64,000 bases of DNA from Spirosoma profusum (GTDB taxonomy: Bacteria; Bacteroidota; Bacteroidia; Cytophagales; Spirosomataceae), in NCBI RefSeq assembly GCF_014699005.1, contig NZ_JACWZY010000007.1:1-64000 (forward strand). Reading direction: 5' to 3'. A model generated the notes under the pieces. That model worked only from the letters and a program-made list of their open reading frames with translations, was not told the DNA's origin and did no database searches. Numbering within the stretch: position 1 is the first letter of the stretch; every line of letters starts with the position of its first letter. Made by a program: the position numbers and the translations under genes. Positions 63,116 through 64,000 of this stretch are shown one piece after another.

Positions 63116-64000
63116 ATGACTATTCCTGATCTCACCTACCTGCCAGTAAACTGGATTGACGGCATGAAAATCGCCCGGCGGCACTTCACCGAGTGGGAGA
63201 ACTTCATGCATGATCAACTGCGTGATAGTAACTCGCTCGGACTATCCCGATTTCGGTATGGAATCCTGCCCGCCGAAGGTGCGCTTGATATGCAGGTTCA
63301 GTGTGATTTCAATCAGCAAATTCGGGTACATCTTCGAAGCTGTCGCGGCATTACGCCCCACGGCGGACGTATCGATTACCATAATCCAGCCGAAGGTATT
63401 ACCTGCACTACGTCGTTTGCGGCTCTGGCCGAGACGTATGGCTTACAAACCGGCAAACCGCAGACATTCGACGTAGTACTCACAGTCGACCCCTTTAAAC
63501 GAGTTCCTGCCGGCGAGCCTGTTCTGACCGAAACACCTCCGCGTCATCCGTATACCCGACCCAATTATCAACTCAACGTAGTGCCTTCGGGGCAGGTACG
63601 TCCGGGCGAATTGAATTATCAACTGATTATCGGGCGGGTACGATATGGGAACGGTGAAGTGCAGCAGGATACGGATTATCTGCCCGCCTGCACCTCGATT
63701 CATAGTTTGCCGAAGCTCCAGCAATGGTATCAGCAATTTGGTAAACACCTCGAATCGCTGGAAACTAATGCGTATAAAATTTTGCAGAAGAGTAAGGAAC
63801 GTGACCTGAAAAATCCGCTTCAGAACAGCACCTTATTGATGGCTGAGCGGCTGGCTTTTACGTTGGGCGACATCAGTACGCGCTATAGCTGGATCATTCC
63901 GTACGAACCCCCTATCCAGATGATGGAACTGCTCATGCGGCCAGTACAGGCCATCCGCGTGGTGATGACCATGCTGAGTGGTCGTGAGCGTGAGGAATTT
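63116..64000 (+). CDS. tssK: Type VI secretion baseplate protein TssK (partial, cut by window end)
   Basis: Open from the ATG at 63116 to the last base (295 codons, no stop). MTIPDLTYLPVNWIDGMKIA followed by RRHFTEWENFMHDQLRD is the TssK N-terminal pattern (the start of the shell domain preceded by the VxWxxGxxL-like motif); RYSWIIPYEPPIQMMELLMRPVQAI lies in the later part. TssK links the baseplate to the membrane complex. The presence of TssK argues for a type VI system rather than an extracellular contractile injection system. Confidence 0.82.
   Translation, partial: MTIPDLTYLPVNWIDGMKIARRHFTEWENFMHDQLRDSNSLGLSRFRYGILPAEGALDMQVQCDFNQQIRVHLRSCRGITPHGGRIDYHNPAEGITCTTSFAALAETYGLQTGKPQTFDVVLTVDPFKRVPAGEPVLTETPPRHPYTRPNYQLNVVPSGQVRPGELNYQLIIGRVRYGNGEVQQDTDYLPACTSIHSLPKLQQWYQQFGKHLESLETNAYKILQKSKERDLKNPLQNSTLLMAERLAFTLGDISTRYSWIIPYEPPIQMMELLMRPVQAIRVVMTMLSGREREEF

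Noticed and set aside
59623..64000. Extracellular contractile injection system or prophage tail
   Set aside because: TssF and TssK point to type VI secretion; no tail-fibre, lysis or capsid genes are seen.

Overview
The window looks like chromosomal DNA of a member of the Bacteroidota, most probably a cytophagalean close to Spirosoma. The grounds are: TonB-dependent receptors with a carboxypeptidase-regulatory-like domain, lipoproteins with a Cys-Lys-Lys start after the lipobox, promoter -7 elements of the TAnnTTTG type, a DUF6702-type protein next to rseP, a class-iii-like type VI secretion baseplate, and no need for Shine-Dalgarno sequences. The genus is an inference; no rRNA or tRNA gene is present to test it. 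I see no CRISPR array and no intact insertion sequence.

Layout. 1-5609: a clipped lipoprotein, a gene-free stretch, then a lipoprotein, a YcxB-like membrane protein, an NTF2-like secreted protein and an outer-membrane receptor. 5889-20851 (minus strand): a nearly complete branched-chain amino acid locus, ilvD-ilvB-ilvN-(hicA pseudogene, hicB)-ilvC-ilvA-araC-leuC-leuD-cimA-leuB-leuA, followed by an uncharacterised protein. It holds both routes to 2-oxobutanoate, threonine deaminase and a citramalate synthase. leuA has its own consensus promoter, a 15-residue leader peptide rich in Leu/Ile/Val and a terminator hairpin. A 30-bp element is shared, at the same distance from the -7 box, by the leuA and ilvD promoters. 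20978-29716: murQ, a receiver-like protein, an AGE-family epimerase, lon, a DUF6702-type protein, rseP and dxr. 29713-31652: an AAA ATPase plus HNH-like nuclease pair (Septu/PtuAB-like, putative phage defence) wedged tightly between a GH3-family gene and dxr.

33361-36485: mreBCD and a free methionine-R-sulfoxide reductase. 36594-45048: a Spy/CpxP-like protein and a four-gene group of planctomycete-type cytochrome, DUF1549/DUF1553, DUF1501 and beta-propeller proteins, which together look like an envelope oxidative or degradative module. 45131-50801: Uma2, MscS, and a polyol group of glycerol kinase, alditol oxidase and glycerol facilitator. 50989-58136: a quinone-oxidoreductase-like enzyme, ExbB/ExbD, a Rieske-AIF-type reductase, a DnaQ-like exonuclease, a kelch lipoprotein and a duplicated membrane protein. 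58688-64000: an outer-membrane barrel, then tssE-tssF-tssG-tssK, the last cut by the window end.

Two genome-scale features stand out. Many intergenic gaps carry a long, often perfect inverted repeat whose arms differ from place to place and often run into the stop codons. The pentamer ACGTA/TACGT is strikingly frequent almost everywhere, except in the ATPase gene of the defence-like cassette.
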